The notes under the pieces are model-generated. The model worked only from the letters and a program-made list of their open reading frames with translations, searched no databases and was not told the DNA's origin. Positions 1 to 13,003 of a DNA stretch of 64,000 nucleotides are shown here, piece by piece (positions within the stretch are counted from its first letter, which is position 1; each line of letters opens with the position of its first letter). The translations under genes and the position numbers were made by a program. Source of the stretch: Mycteria americana (lineage: Eukaryota > Chordata > Aves > Ciconiiformes > Ciconiidae); NCBI RefSeq assembly GCF_035582795.1, contig NC_134366.1, forward strand, positions 139,710,756-139,774,755. Direction: 5' to 3'.

Positions 1-3000
1 AAGCATAGTTTATCTCTCGTGCTGAACTCAGACCACTAGAAAACATTTCTCTTTCCCTCTGGGGTAACTGTTAACTTCACTCTGTAGGCTGGCAGGCATG
101 TCTTCTGAGAATTTGGACGTGGTGGTGATTTATATATAACTGCTCTCGCTGTTTGGAAGAGGCTGCCAGGCTGTTTCGCAGCATGCACCACAAGGGTACT
201 CGGGCTTTTCACATAATGGCACTTTGTCCAGTCACTTGAGTGCCTGGGCTAAAGCATATGAGCTGAAAGAGGGAGGATATCTTTATAAATAAAATCAATT
301 ATATCTTATTTCAGCATTCAAGAGTGAAGCAAGCTGGGACAAAAAACCTTCTTCAGTTTCTGTAGGCTTTGGTTTGTCAATGTCTTCCATATGACCCCAG
401 ACACGTCTCCCTGCTTCAGCAGCCTGCCTTTGAGCAGAAGTTGAAAAGTAGCAGTCTTAAAACTTTGCCCAGCCTTGTGCAGGGTGTCTCTAAACAGAGG
501 GCTTAGAACACAAGTGCCAGATTCCCCTGTGTACCTCTTGACTCTGGAGAGCCTTTGAGCTCTCGGTAAGCATTTCCTTTACTTCTAGGCAATAAGCTAT
601 AACACAGCAATGTACTTTGGATCATTTTTATTTTATTAATTTTTATTACTACACTAAGGTTATATGAAGAACTGTTCAGTCCAGTATCTGTTGCAGTTTT
701 AGGACTTTTTTTTTTAAGTCCTTTTATAAGGCATATTAAAGCATTTATTAAGGTGCTTTAAAGGTAATGAGTAACTAACTTTAGATAGAAAATGAGAAGC
801 GATGTCTTCTGAAAAATCTGAAAGGGACTAAAATGGTCATTGTAATGAATAACTAAATAGAGAGAGGTCAAGAACCTTGCAAGACCTGAACTGTTTATCA
901 AAATGTATTTATTTGCAAGGGGGCAAAATGAGCTTTTCCAGTATTTGAATGGTTAAAAATTCTGGAGCAAATGCCTTTCCCTATGGGAAAAGCATTGTCA
1001 CATTTACTTCAGCTCTGTTATTGCTGTAGGGATTGTTATTTGTAATGCAGAAAGTGCTCATGCTGGAATAATTAGCTTTTCAGGGAACATAGCTTACACC
1101 TTTTTGGAGCCTATGCAATTAGAACTGAGGAAATAGGTTCATCGCTACTGCTGCTATTTCATTACTGAGTAATCATTTGTATCTAAACACACCACTCTTC
1201 AGAGAATGACTGTCTGTGGTCAGATATGCTAATTTGTCCTCTCATTTACACTGCTGTGTGTTTTAACAGCATACTTTTTAAGATGGGCAAATACGTGCAG
1301 CTGAATTTTGAATTCCTTGTGTTCCTTGTGTTGCTAAGAGGTTGGTTCAGTTTAGAAAATCAGAGCTACCCCAAATGATTTCATCAGCTTCTAAACAGGA
1401 GGCCCTTAAACAGAGAGATCACAAGGGACACACATTTTCTGCTTTATAGGGTTTATATATCAGAGGAGATGCCTCTTGTTAGAATAAGGAAAAGCTGCCC
1501 GGCAGCTCTGGACCTCAGACTGCAGCTCAGCTGTGGGATGCAAAAGTACTGTCCTGCCCTCAGGTTCGGGTGTGCATCCCAGCTACAGCTTGACTACGTA
1601 TCAGGATGAGACCAGGGTGCCCGCAGCCTTCCCTCCCCCTGCGTCACGGGTCCCCTGTGCCTTCCTTTCTACCAGAAGAAAAATTCCAGTAGGTTTCTCA
1701 GTCATGGATGGCAGAGAAGCAGGACAGCAGGGCACATTGCGACACTCTCATTCTGGTCTTGCTGTTCTTAAGCTTTGGTCTGCTTAGTTTCTTTAGAGGC
1801 AGCTTAGTGTAGTGGTTCACACAGGGTCATTCCGCCTATGTGCAATCTCTCCAAGGAGACTTTGAAGTGGAAGGGAAGGCAGCGAAAGAGTTTAGGTACC
1901 TCCAGGTAGTTTGTTAAGCAGTGTATTTTTTAAGTCATTTGGGACTTCAGTGACTGATATCTACCTAAATCCAGTTGCAGGTGGGTTTTTCTGGCTCTGG
2001 CCGTGTCCTCTAATTCACCATTAATATCCACTCTCATACAGTACAACTGGGTGAAACTCCTGAATTCATTTCACTTCAGAAAAATCCTTACATCCCACTG
2101 ATTCGAGAGAGGCTTATGCACCTCTCTCACACCAGATGTGCTTAAGTGAATTACTGAATTGGTACCCCATTAGCAGTGAAGCACAATAGCAAAGATTAGC
2201 TTAGAAATAAAAGTCAATAACACTTCCAGAGATAGGTACAAACCTGAGGCTTATGGTCTTTGCTACAACTTTGGGGGGTGTGAGTAGTTTAAAGAGGCTG
2301 AAATGGGAATTTGCACTTTGTTTAGAACCTTTATTCATACACTGAGGTCTTTCACTTAAAGGATCTTCTCTTCTTTGCCTGTAATATTGAATGTCTACTG
2401 TGACCCCAATATTATACAAAATAGAATTTAGTATTCCTGATCCTTAGAACTCTTCATCTTGTGTAAAATAGTCAGCTTCACTGAATAGAAAACTTTTAAC
2501 TTTGTTGTGTACTGAAAAATGTAACATGGACATGGGAGGTTACAATGAGTAAGAATCTTATTTCCATTATAAAATGCATAATTTTGGAAAGGTTTGCTTT
2601 TTGCTGTTCTTCAGTATAGTGTCAAGACTTCAGATACCTTCTTCATACAATTGCTGATTCTCTTTTGAGAAAGACAGAGGCTAATCATGCTACTTATAGT
2701 AAGTGGCTACTCAGCTATCTCTCCTATGGCAACTGTGGGGGCAACTTTCACCAGAACTTCTGCTGCACCTGACTCGGGTTCGTTCACCCCCCTGAAAGTT
2801 TCTGATTTCCCTAGTGCTCCTCTTACAGTGCTTTCTCACCCTGAAGAATACCTGCCTGCCATGGAGCAAAAGGGCAGCTGATAACAGGGGCCAATAAGAG
2901 GAGACAAAGAAAGAGCCAGTTATAAATGCTTCTTTCGAAGAAACCAGCACAGAAGATGTTTTCCTATGACAGGCCTGAAAGGAAAATGGCAAGCATGTAA

Positions 3001-6000
3001 TCTTTTCTAACAGATGAGGAAAAGGCAGAAAACTGCTGGGGTTAGAAACAAGGTTTCACATATTTTTTAAAGCTAATGTGATACTATGATTTAGCTAAAG
3101 AAGCAAATCTGATTACACAAAGTAGCTGAGAATCTGTTATACCCGCTAAGTAAATGAAAGCTGTGCTTTCTTACAATAGCATATTTCCCACCACCTTCAC
3201 TAAATAATCCCCAGGAATCAAAAACTTACGTGCATAACTGGCCCAGAGCTTTGAATTGCACTTTGGAAGTGAAGAGGAAGCTCACTAATGAACCAGCTCA
3301 CGCAATCTTGCATTATTTGTGTTTTCTTTCTTTCAGGCAATTAGCTCTGTTCATTCTCCACTCTGCTGAATAGTAGTACCTGCCAATGGAAAACGGAGGA
3401 GGTGGATAATCAGGCTGTTAAGGAACCTTACTAAACAAGCAGATTAAAACTCTCCATTTCTTTTTAGATACATGAACAGCAAAAAGCTTCTAGATGAAAA
3501 TGTTGGACACTGAAGATCTGATTCCTTGCTCAAGCAAGAGCAATTGAAGTAAGAGCAAAGAAGGGTTACTATTATAATCTGAGCAATAGAGAGCCTATTC
3601 TATTGCAAGAGACTAAAGGACTTGCCTAGCCTTCCAAGACAAAGCAAATAACAGAAGTAAATATCAGGGAGGAAGACAGCTACTTTAACCGTATTGGCAC
3701 AAGAATGAATTGCTACACTTGTTAACAATGAATTTAAAGTGAAAACTAGAAGAACGTTTCTTTCAGAGCTGTAGTGTTCAGGAACATCCTCCCAGCAGGA
3801 ACAGTGGGAACAAAGGATATGACCTGGTGTAGGTGGAGCCTGATCGCCTCATGAAGCATAGTGCCATTCGTAAGTGTAGCAGGTGATGATGCTTTATGAC
3901 TTTGGAGGTGTTTCAGTTCTGTAGTCGAGGTTCCTTCATCCCTATGAAAGCCCATTCAAATCAGTCAGCCACTTCTCAATGACTCAAATGCTACCTGGAT
4001 CAGACTCTGAAGTTTGTTCTCCTCCTTCCTTCATTTCTGTTTCGCTAGCTTCCATTTTAAGACAGAAATAAATGGAGTAGTGTGGCAGTCCCGCATAGAA
4101 ACACATGAATGTCCACTCCTTTACTCATTAACATAACAAGCTGGTCTTCACAATATTCTGCTGCCTAGAGGAAAAGTTGTGTCCAAAACCATTTTCCTGA
4201 GACATCAGGTCAAACAAGTCTATGGAAATGCAGAGAGTGATCAGTAAGTATACAACTTCTGCCTCTGCAAGAGGAGAATATGGTTTGGCTGGGATGGTCT
4301 TCCTCAGCAGTGAGGTCTCACCTTGCCTGTTAGTAGATAATGCACCACAGCATTAACAGAGTCCCTGAGACAGCGTGAGGTTGGATTATGGAGAGCTAGG
4401 AAAGGGTCCTTCAGCTGTCCTGCAGTGGCTGGTTATGTGACAGAGCAAAGTGAGCATTCATAAAGCACGTGGGACAGTGGAGGAAAGGGGGAAGTGAGGA
4501 AAGCAAAGGCAAGAAGGAGGGAGGTAACAACTCTTCCTTATGTGTCAGGTGGCAACAGCAATAGAGCTGAGGGGAGCACCGGAATTCGAGCAGGAAAAGG
4601 CAACAGGACCCCAGAGGAGGGGGAAAAGGGCAACTGATTCCCAGTGGAGACAGAAAGCAAATAGCAGTGCTTGCCTGGCATGATGGGCAGGGCAGGGCAG
4701 AGCGTCTCAGTTCTATGGCTGAAGAAGGGAGGAAGCAATAGGGGAAGCCACGTAGTTCAGCAGGAGCACTTTAACAGGGTGCTGTGCCAGCTCACCAGTA
4801 CTTTCAGGGTCTGGTTTCTACTTGGAACCAAGGATAAGCTGTGCTTGTGGATCCCTGACCTTCTCCTGCAGCCACCGCTCTCACTTGGCACTGGCCAGGA
4901 GGAAGAGGTACGGGTGGACGAAGACCCCACACAGCCCAGGAAGATCAACCCCATAAGAGAAGAACCCGCAACCTTACTGCTTTCAGAGCTAGCCACAAAA
5001 CTATTTACTCTGCCATGTGAAAGCTCCCCATCATTTATTTTCACAAACAGTCCTACAGATTAAATGGTTGATTTCTGTTGCATCCTGTAAAGACATAATA
5101 AGAGGTTTTTCCTGTTAATGATTGGGAAGTACTTAAGCGCTATTAGGATGGAAGACAAAAGATTAAACGGAAAGGACTTTCTCTGCTTCTGCTTCACTTT
5201 TCACCCTTAAAGCAGCAGTGTTTAGCTTGATGAAATTGTTCTTACATACATCTAAGCACACCGGGAAGATGGTAGCAGTGCTTTTCGGGATGCTCGAAAC
5301 CCAGTCCCAGGTCCTGATCCCTGGCAATGGCCAAAAGCTATCCATCAGTTGTGTCAGCTCTGCCTTGAGGTAAAGAATAATAGAGACCAGATTTGGGGAG
5401 AGAGAGCAGAGGGAAGCTTGGAAAAAGAACAGTGTATTTTCTCCAAGCCAAAACTTTTAAAAAATATATACATACTGAGGAATTTTATGTTAGTTAATCA
5501 TCTTCTGAGAAAAGCCATTATTCACCAGAAATGTACAGGTTATCAATTAGTACAAATGTTGGCCCATTTTCAGTTCAAAAACCAATGTAACTTGCTGATT
5601 TACAGCTAATGTTTTAGGATTAAACTTGGCCAGGTATGTATTTTAGCAACAGAGCTTGATTTTTGAAAAATATATTAAACAAACCCCCAAGTACCTAAAT
5701 AGACTGACTGGATTCAGAAGGAAGATTAAAAAAAATGCAATTTATTGGCAAAGATCACATGACATTTTATTAGCCATTAGGATGGAAAAAGAACAGACTG
5801 GATGCCCGCCAGTCCTAGAAGTGTGGAAAATTAGATGCCATTTTGCACACAAATCAATACAGTAAGTGGGAAATCTCAGGTCTCCCAAACTGTCTGCAAA
5901 TCTAGCTGCTAATTGACTCAATTAATCTCTGATCTTGTTTCCACAAAATTATATGCTTAGAATAAGGAGAGACTGGCAGTGTTGTGGATGATTAGAGAAT

Positions 6001-7230
6001 ATTGCTTTAATGAGCCTTGCTCAGCCATGAGCAGTTAACTGACCATTAATCTTCAGAAGGAAAGGGACAGGCTCTGCACTTACAGTGAGGGGAAGAAAAA
6101 ATTTTGGCAACAAAGAAGGCTTTTAAAGAACTGCTAAAAATGTGATTAGATGCACTGATGATTATTATAACCGTTATCCATCTGTGGCATGTGCTAACAT
6201 TCCTTCACTAAAATCTACCTTCATTCCTTAATGCAGGCCATGAATTCTGCACAAATTTGCTTTCTGAAGGTATTAATGCTGCCCGACTCTTTTCTGAATA
6301 GTCTGTACTCCAGATATGATATCTGTCAATGGAGGATACCCTGAGCAACAGTTCAGCTGACAAAATATAAAAATAGGTACAGCATAAAGAACTGTCACTG
6401 CACATACAAATTGTGAAACAAAGGTGAAGATGAGGATGAGGATAGTACTTATTTGCTTGGAAATGAACTATACACTAAAAGTGGATTGGGATTGCCTCTG
6501 CTTTCTATATACACAGACAAACCCTGGCATCTTACTGTATTTACCTATGGAGGCACAGAGGACACAGAGGAAACTACTACAGGAAGGCAAAGGACAGTTA
6601 AGGGTAATTGTAATAGGATTTCTATATATAGTAAGGATGTGAAGCCACTTTTAGCACTTACTCATTCTTTCCTGGTACAGGATGACAAACCGTCTGATGT
6701 TTCTTCAAGAGCATTTTAGAAGAGAACCATTTTTAGGCTTTATTAGATTATTACTTTATTAAATGCCCTGCATTAGATACTAGGCCATTAAAACAAACAT
6801 GGCTCATGGATATGAGGATGAATTTTAAAAATTCAAGAAAAAGAGCCTAAAAGAATAGAGGGGAGGCAGAGCTAGAGAGGTAAAGCAAGATTTCTGTACA
6901 GATTATTTTTTCTATTACCTGAACCTGGAAATTAAATTATTTATGTATTTACTCTCAACTGCTTAAAATATATCCTTCCACAAAGCTTATCCAGGTTATG
7001 GCCTGATCATTGTCTGTTAAGAGTAATGAATACCTAGTGGCAGATTATGATTTTAGAAAATTTAGCATGGAGAGTTTCTGCTGTGCACCAGCTAGGGACT
7101 AGGCGATTTCTATTTATCATTTGTATAGCTCCAGGAATATGCATGGAGTTTTCCATGACAAAGGAAAAGGTCAACTGCTGATCTGAAGAGGCTAAAATTG
7201 TAATGAGGCGTAGCACCTTAAAGCCATGAT

Positions 7231-7275
7231 AGAGCACAGGAGAACAGAGCACAGGAGAACAGAGCACAGGAGGAC
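7231..7275. repeat. Three tandem 15-bp units
   Basis: Three head-to-tail copies of a 15-base unit AGAGCACAGGAGAAC; the third copy differs at one base (GGAC end). No function is apparent. It is a short minisatellite within the KCNB2 intron and could vary in copy number. Confidence 0.9.
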
Positions 7276-8094
7276 AAGAGTTTCACTGGTGTCACTGTAG
7301 AGCATATATAACTTACTGAATGCTTTTTTACACAAACACATACAAAAGTGCATCAACTAATGTGCTTGTGAATACTACCCAGCATTGCAGAGAACCATCA
7401 AAGGGAGTACTCAAAAGACATGAGGGGTGGGAATTTGTCATCGTATGATGTTATAGAGGATGATGTTTCTGATTCTGTAAGACATTAAAAACATAGTTTA
7501 TCAGTTTGGCAACTAACTCCTTGCTGCAGCTGTGCTTAGTGCAAGCCTGGAGGAAATGAAGTCTGATCCCAGCAAATGTACATGCTATCGAATGGTAAAG
7601 ATATTCTGTGAAACTAAGTGTCTTATATTGACTGTGCATGTCTATCCTTTCCATGACTACTTCAGGACTGTTAATATTACATTGTTTAGTTGTGCTTTTG
7701 AATTGAAAACTCTGTGACATAGGAAGATCCATTTGATTTGCGTGGGCTGTCAAAATAGAATATGCTCCTATCAGTTACACATAAATCACACAAAATGCCT
7801 CTTTGGTGTGCGTAGTAATATGCCATTCCAGTTTCTCTCTCCTGCGTTGTCATGTTTGTAGCCAGTCAAGCTTTAAGTTCCAGACCTTCAGAGGACCGTG
7901 GGGTTGCACTGAATGCCACTTGCCACTGTTCAGATGTCTTCTTGCAGAACAGCTAGCTGCCACTGCAGGGGTGCGAGCTGTGCATTTGCGCTGTGGATAC
8001 ATAGAGAGGCCTGATGACCAGGCAAAGGTGTAAGGATAAGTTCCCAGTTGGGACTGCCCATTTTGGCTTGTAATCACAACTGACAACAGAATTT

Positions 8095-8108
8095 AAAAAA
8101 AAAAAAAA
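8095..8108. repeat. Poly-A run (14 A)
   Basis: An uninterrupted run of 14 A. No retroposed coding sequence is recognisable upstream, so it is recorded only as a homopolymer. Confidence 0.85.
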
Positions 8109-8215
8109 CACAATTAATTTTGATTTGTTAACCCTCCAACCTAAATAAAATGTCAAATATTTGTGGCTTCTTGCTCTTGCTCCTGATCTCGTCAGCAGTC
8201 TCACCAAGTCACCCA

Positions 8216-8236
8216 GACACACATACACACACACAC
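8216..8236. repeat. AC dinucleotide microsatellite
   Basis: A short, slightly interrupted CA/AC repeat (one CATA interruption) in the KCNB2 intron. Confidence 0.85.
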
Positions 8237-11200
8237 GCTGTCCCTTGCACCCTGTTCACTGACTGCCCAACATCACTTTCTTCCCCCTTCCCTTCCTCTT
8301 TTCCTAACTGCATTCTTTTATGATGGCTTGGTTATGGACCTGTATTTTTCACAGGTGTTAAGCCACGTGGAGCTCTCATTTAACCAAAGCGACAAATTAT
8401 TTTACAAATTATTATAAGGGACCAAGTTTTGCTTCTGTTAATATCCACAGCCCCTGTGCGCAGCCTCCAGCGTGACTGACAGCAGAACCTGTATCTATAC
8501 GTAACAGCCTTACACAGCCATATTCAAACTTTTAATGCTAGCAAGAAGGTTTTCTAAGCATGTCTCTTTTGGCAAGTATTAACAATGATGTGCTTCAAAT
8601 AGTAGTCCAAATAGCTATCAAGCCTATGAGGAGGCTTTCTGATTAATTAGAGAATTTGTCGTTCAACTGAGAGAGGAGAAAATCTCATAGAATTCAAAGC
8701 TTAGACTTGGCTTTCTTGCAGACAATCCGTTGCAAAAAATACAATATTCTTTCTAATTATTTTACCACTCCCTTCCCATGGGGACTGACCTGTGCAGTGT
8801 ATTGTCTTATGACATAGTTGTCTTTAATATCTGAGATGTACTATAGGGCATCAAAGCACCTCTGGTTCTTGAAATAAGCAACCAAGAGGGGAAGGGTGAG
8901 GGTGTTTTCACTGAAGGATAACGCTGTTTTCTCTGGGGTATGTGAAACAGAGTCAGAACCAGGCAGGATGAATGACAACTGTGACAAACCTGTCTTCAGA
9001 AGTTCTGATTGATTTGATGGGACTTCTCTACCACATGCCCTAATAAAGTCTGGAAGCAGATGTGAGCATAACAATGTAGATTTCAAAGTGAAGCACAGCA
9101 TTATATTTTGCAAAGATATTTTTTTAGTGCTATTGACTGTCAAATTATGTCACTAAGAATTCCCTTTAAACCATCAACTTAAACATATGTGTACAATGAT
9201 GACAAATTAAATCTGCAACTGAAGGTGGAAGGGTTTTTCCTTTTGAACCTGAATTTATTGCTTTGAGAAGGCATTGGATTGAGGGATCTTGAAGTGCTCT
9301 ATTTATTCATAGAACAAGTGACAAGCTTCCCTTCATTGCAGCTTTCTTCATATTCTTAAAAAGAGCAGTCCCACAAATCTACTTACAGCAATGATAAATA
9401 TTTAAGACACAAGGTCAGAAATATACTGTAATTTGTCTGGTGACAATGTTCTATTCCAGTAACTTTATATCTTTCATATCAGATGATTAATGACCTTGGG
9501 GCTTTAGGTATGTGCCGTAGAGTGACAGTCCTACAATGTAAATACATTCAAAGGCTCAGAAAATGAAGTGTATGCTCCAGCCAATGTCAAGCAAGCTCAT
9601 TTCTAAGTTCAGATGCCATGGGGAAATATCATACTGCACCAATGACAGTTCAGAAATGTCAGTTATTTATTTTTCTAACCAGAAGGTGCTAAAAGGAGCT
9701 GCTTAGTGAATACAGTGGTAAGCAAGTAGGTTTTAGTCCTGCTTCAAACACAGGGTACTTTAATCAAGCCCCCAATTTTTCTAACAGGTCCTCTTTGTCT
9801 GTATCTCAAAGAAAAATATTTTAGAAAATACTGTTCTAAAAGACTCCATCTCTCTGCCCCAGCATATCTCTTCCTATTTTTTTCTCTTTTGAGCCTCATC
9901 TGTTCCCGGCTCATGCTCGTCTCTGCCCTTCAGCAAACACAGTCAATCCCTCTGCTCATCCCAGCCTGCATTAGTAGCTGTTATCTGCTGGCATTAACCA
10001 CTGTTGCTGGACAACAGGACTGAAAAGGAAAAGCTTTCTGTGACTGTGCAGAAGCCTAGCACCCGATTGCTTCCTTTCGTGCCTACCCACTCAGACAACC
10101 CCACTGCACAAGCACTGTGAGCCCAGTTCCCCCAGATCCCTGCCATAGGTCTGCATACTGGAAAAGTCTGCATTCAGTTGATTTCCTCATGACTTTCTAA
10201 GTATCCTTTTGGATATGGCCTCTAAATCTTTTTGAGGTTTGCCTATCACTGATTTATTTCCACCATATCAATAAAACCTACGAACAATGAGCATGCAAAA
10301 GTTTATTTTGTTATGGTAGGACTTCGTTCTCTTGTTTAAACTTAGAAAAGCTCAAAACAAATGTTTGGGAAATATTTGGTAAAGAGACTTTTCATTGCCT
10401 GATATAATATATTCTCCTTATGAGTTCTCAGGTAACAACAGTGAGGGAAAGGCATCTGTAAGAAAAAGAAAAATTTTGTTAGCAATCAGCCTAGCACAGC
10501 ATGGAAAAAGCTGTAAGAGAGTGTCAGGAAATTCAAAACAGTAGATATTTCCTGAGTAGTCTTTTTTATTATAATTGCGTTTCATTCTTATTTTCACTCT
10601 GGCCATTCTCAGTTCCAGGAAACCCTTTCAATATAGTTATTCATCTTATCTGCTAAATTGTTTCATTCCGAAGTGCGTTTGAATTTATTATCTGTATTAC
10701 CACTTGACATACAAAAAAAGAAATTGTGGTCTTCAGATACAATTTATAGTTATGATAATTTTGCTATGGCTTTTTACTTTCTGTGCTAAAATCAATTTCT
10801 GCCATACCTAGCAAGTCAGAAGGTGTGACTTTCAGTACTTTGTGGTAACAAGATGTTCTTCTACATGGAACATAAAACTGGTCTTCAGAGTGGAAATTTT
10901 TCAGCACTAAAATAAAACCAGAAATTATGGTAACTGCTTTCCACATGTTATATTATTTATTTATGAGCCACTCTCCTCCTTTTATCTGTTTATTGGGGGA
11001 ATTCTGAAAAGTAGCAGATGTTATTGTCACATGTATAGAAATTGCTGGTTTTAATCTAGTTAGTTCAGAACTAAAAGCATTGAAGATGTGGTAGCATGGT
11101 ATTAGGTTTACCAAAGAACTAATCCTTCAAAGTTGGTGTATATCCTGAGGTTGATAGCCCCACATCTTCAGCGCAATGCTTCAGACTTCTACATGCAAAT

Positions 11201-11409
11201 CACTGCTGATAGGGAAAAATAAGGCTTTTCTGACTAATGGCTATAAAAAATGAGCCTAGAACTTAAAGGTCAAGAAAAATTATTTCTAACCCATCCACTA
11301 CTAGTGAAAGATTGTGCAATTCACATGAGCAGAACTGAAGCTGCAGCTCGAGCCAGCACAGAGGGTCTTTGCTGCTAAGATCAACCATCAGCAATCTGAG
11401 ATCTTTGAG

Positions 11410-13003
11410 AACTCCAAGAAAGTCTGGAGCAAGAAGTACTTTTACCCTCGGTGGCGGAGAATCAGATTAAGGAACAATTAAACAAACTGGACATAAACAC
11501 GTCGATGGGACCTGATGGGATGAACCCACAGGTGCTGGGGGACCCAGGTGATGTCACCACAGGGCCACTCTCAATTATCTTTGAAAAGTTGTGGTGCTCA
11601 GGAGAGGTTCCGTGGACTAGAAGAAAGCAAACATCCCTCATATCTTCAAGAAGGGCAAGAAGGAGAAAACACAGACTGGTCAGCTCACCTCAATCCCTGG
11701 GAAGGTCATGGAGCAAATCATCCTGGAAGCTGTTTCCAACTATATTAAGGACATGAAGGTGACTGAGAGATGGATTTACAAAGGGGAAATCATGCTTAAC
11801 TGACCTGATAGCTTTCTACAATGACATGACTGTCTTGGTGGATGTGAGGAGATTAGTGGATGTTAATAAGGCTTTTGACACTGTCTGCCAAAACATCCTC
11901 GCTGATAAACTGATAAAATACAAGCTAGGTATGTGAGCAGTGAGGTGGACTGAAAACTGGCTGAACTGCCAGGCTCAAAGGGTTGCAATCAGCAGCACAA
12001 AGTCCAGCTGGAAGCCAGTCACCCCCAGGGGTCAATACTGGGGCCAATACTGTTTGACATCTTTGTTAATGACCTGGAAGATGGGAAGGAGCACATCCTC
12101 AGCAGGTTTGTGGATGATAAAAAATTGGGAGGAGTGGTTTATATACCAGAGGGTTGTGCTGCCATTCAGAGAGACCTTGACAGGCTGGAGAAATGAGCCA
12201 ACAGAAACATCATGAAGTTCAACAAAAGAAAAATGCAACTACCTGTACCTGGGGAGGAACAACCCCAGGCACCAGTACATGCTGGGGGCTGACTCTCTGC
12301 AAAGCAGCTTTGCAGAAAAGGAACTTGGGTGGACACCAAGTTGAACATGAGCCAGCAATGTGCCTTTGCAGCAAAGAAGGCCAACAGCATCTGGACAGTT
12401 TTAAGACTAGTGTTGCCAGCAGGTTGAGGGAGGTGATTCTTCCCCTCTACTCAGCACTTGTGAGGCCACACCTGCAGTCGTGTATCCAGTTCTGGGCTCC
12501 CCACACACAGAGAGACACAGACAGACTGAAAGACTGAGTGAGTCCTTCAAAGGGCCACAAAGATGACTGAGGGATTAAAGCATCCGTAATATCAGGAGAG
12601 GCTAAGAGCTGGGGCTGTTCAGCCTGGAAAGAGAAGGTTCAAGGGGAATCTTATCAATGTGTACACATACCTGATTGGGGGAGTTGATAAAGAAGATGGA
12701 GCCAGACTCTTCTCAGTGGTGGCCAGTGACAGGACAAGAGGCAATTAGCACTGGTTAAAAAACAGGACATTCCCTTTAAATATAAGAAAAAACTTTTTTA
12801 CTGTGAGAGTGGTCAAACACTGGCACAGGTTGCCGAGGGAGGTTGTGGAGTCTCTATCCTTGGAGACAGTCAAAACCTGGCTGGACACAGCCTTGAGCAA
12901 CCTGCTCTAGTTGACCATGACCTGCTTTGAGGGAGGGAGCGGTGGTGGTGGACTAGATGACACCCAGAGGTCCTTTCCAACCTTAGTGATTCTCTGATTC
13001 TGT
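11410..13003 (+). mobile_element. CR1 LINE, 5'-truncated, frame-broken
   Basis: A chicken-repeat-1 (CR1) non-LTR retrotransposon remnant covering part of ORF2 and the 3' end. Translation in shifting frames gives family blocks in the right order. ENQIKEQLNKLDI and MGPDGMNPQVL lie near 11457-11550. The LSIIFEKLW and IPGKVMEQ regions follow, then RWTENWLN near 11942. The catalytic region reads as [11 protein letters not shown] then [10 protein letters not shown] near 12055-12130. [16 protein letters not shown] lies near 12429, close to the ORF2 C-terminus. The 3' end carries GATTCTCTGATTCTGT, the normal CR1 terminus. Several stops and frameshifts (for example TGA near 11801 and TAG/TGA near 11930) show it is dead. 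About 1.6 kb remains of an element that is several kb when complete. The left boundary is uncertain by about 100 bases, because upstream sequence may still be degraded ORF2. It sits in the sense orientation of KCNB2. Confidence 0.92.

Larger units (their letters stand above)
1..11409 (+). other. KCNB2: KCNB2 last intron, 5' part
   Basis: No coding exon is recognisable here. In particular nothing resembles the Kv2 tetramerisation (T1) domain that must lie in the upstream coding exon, so that exon is outside the window to the left. All open frames are short (100 codons or less up to 4.6 kb, 130 at most) and lack family motifs. The stretch is AT-rich single-copy sequence with a few simple repeats, listed separately. 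It is assigned to the intron because the next coding exon (35601) opens with a splice acceptor and continues an open frame in phase 0. The assignment rests on vertebrate KCNB2 gene structure, where the last intron is very long. Confidence 0.8.

Noticed and set aside
4671-5063. 130-codon open frame in the KCNB2 intron
   Set aside because: No recognisable family, overlapped by an open frame on the other strand, and no splice or promoter context.
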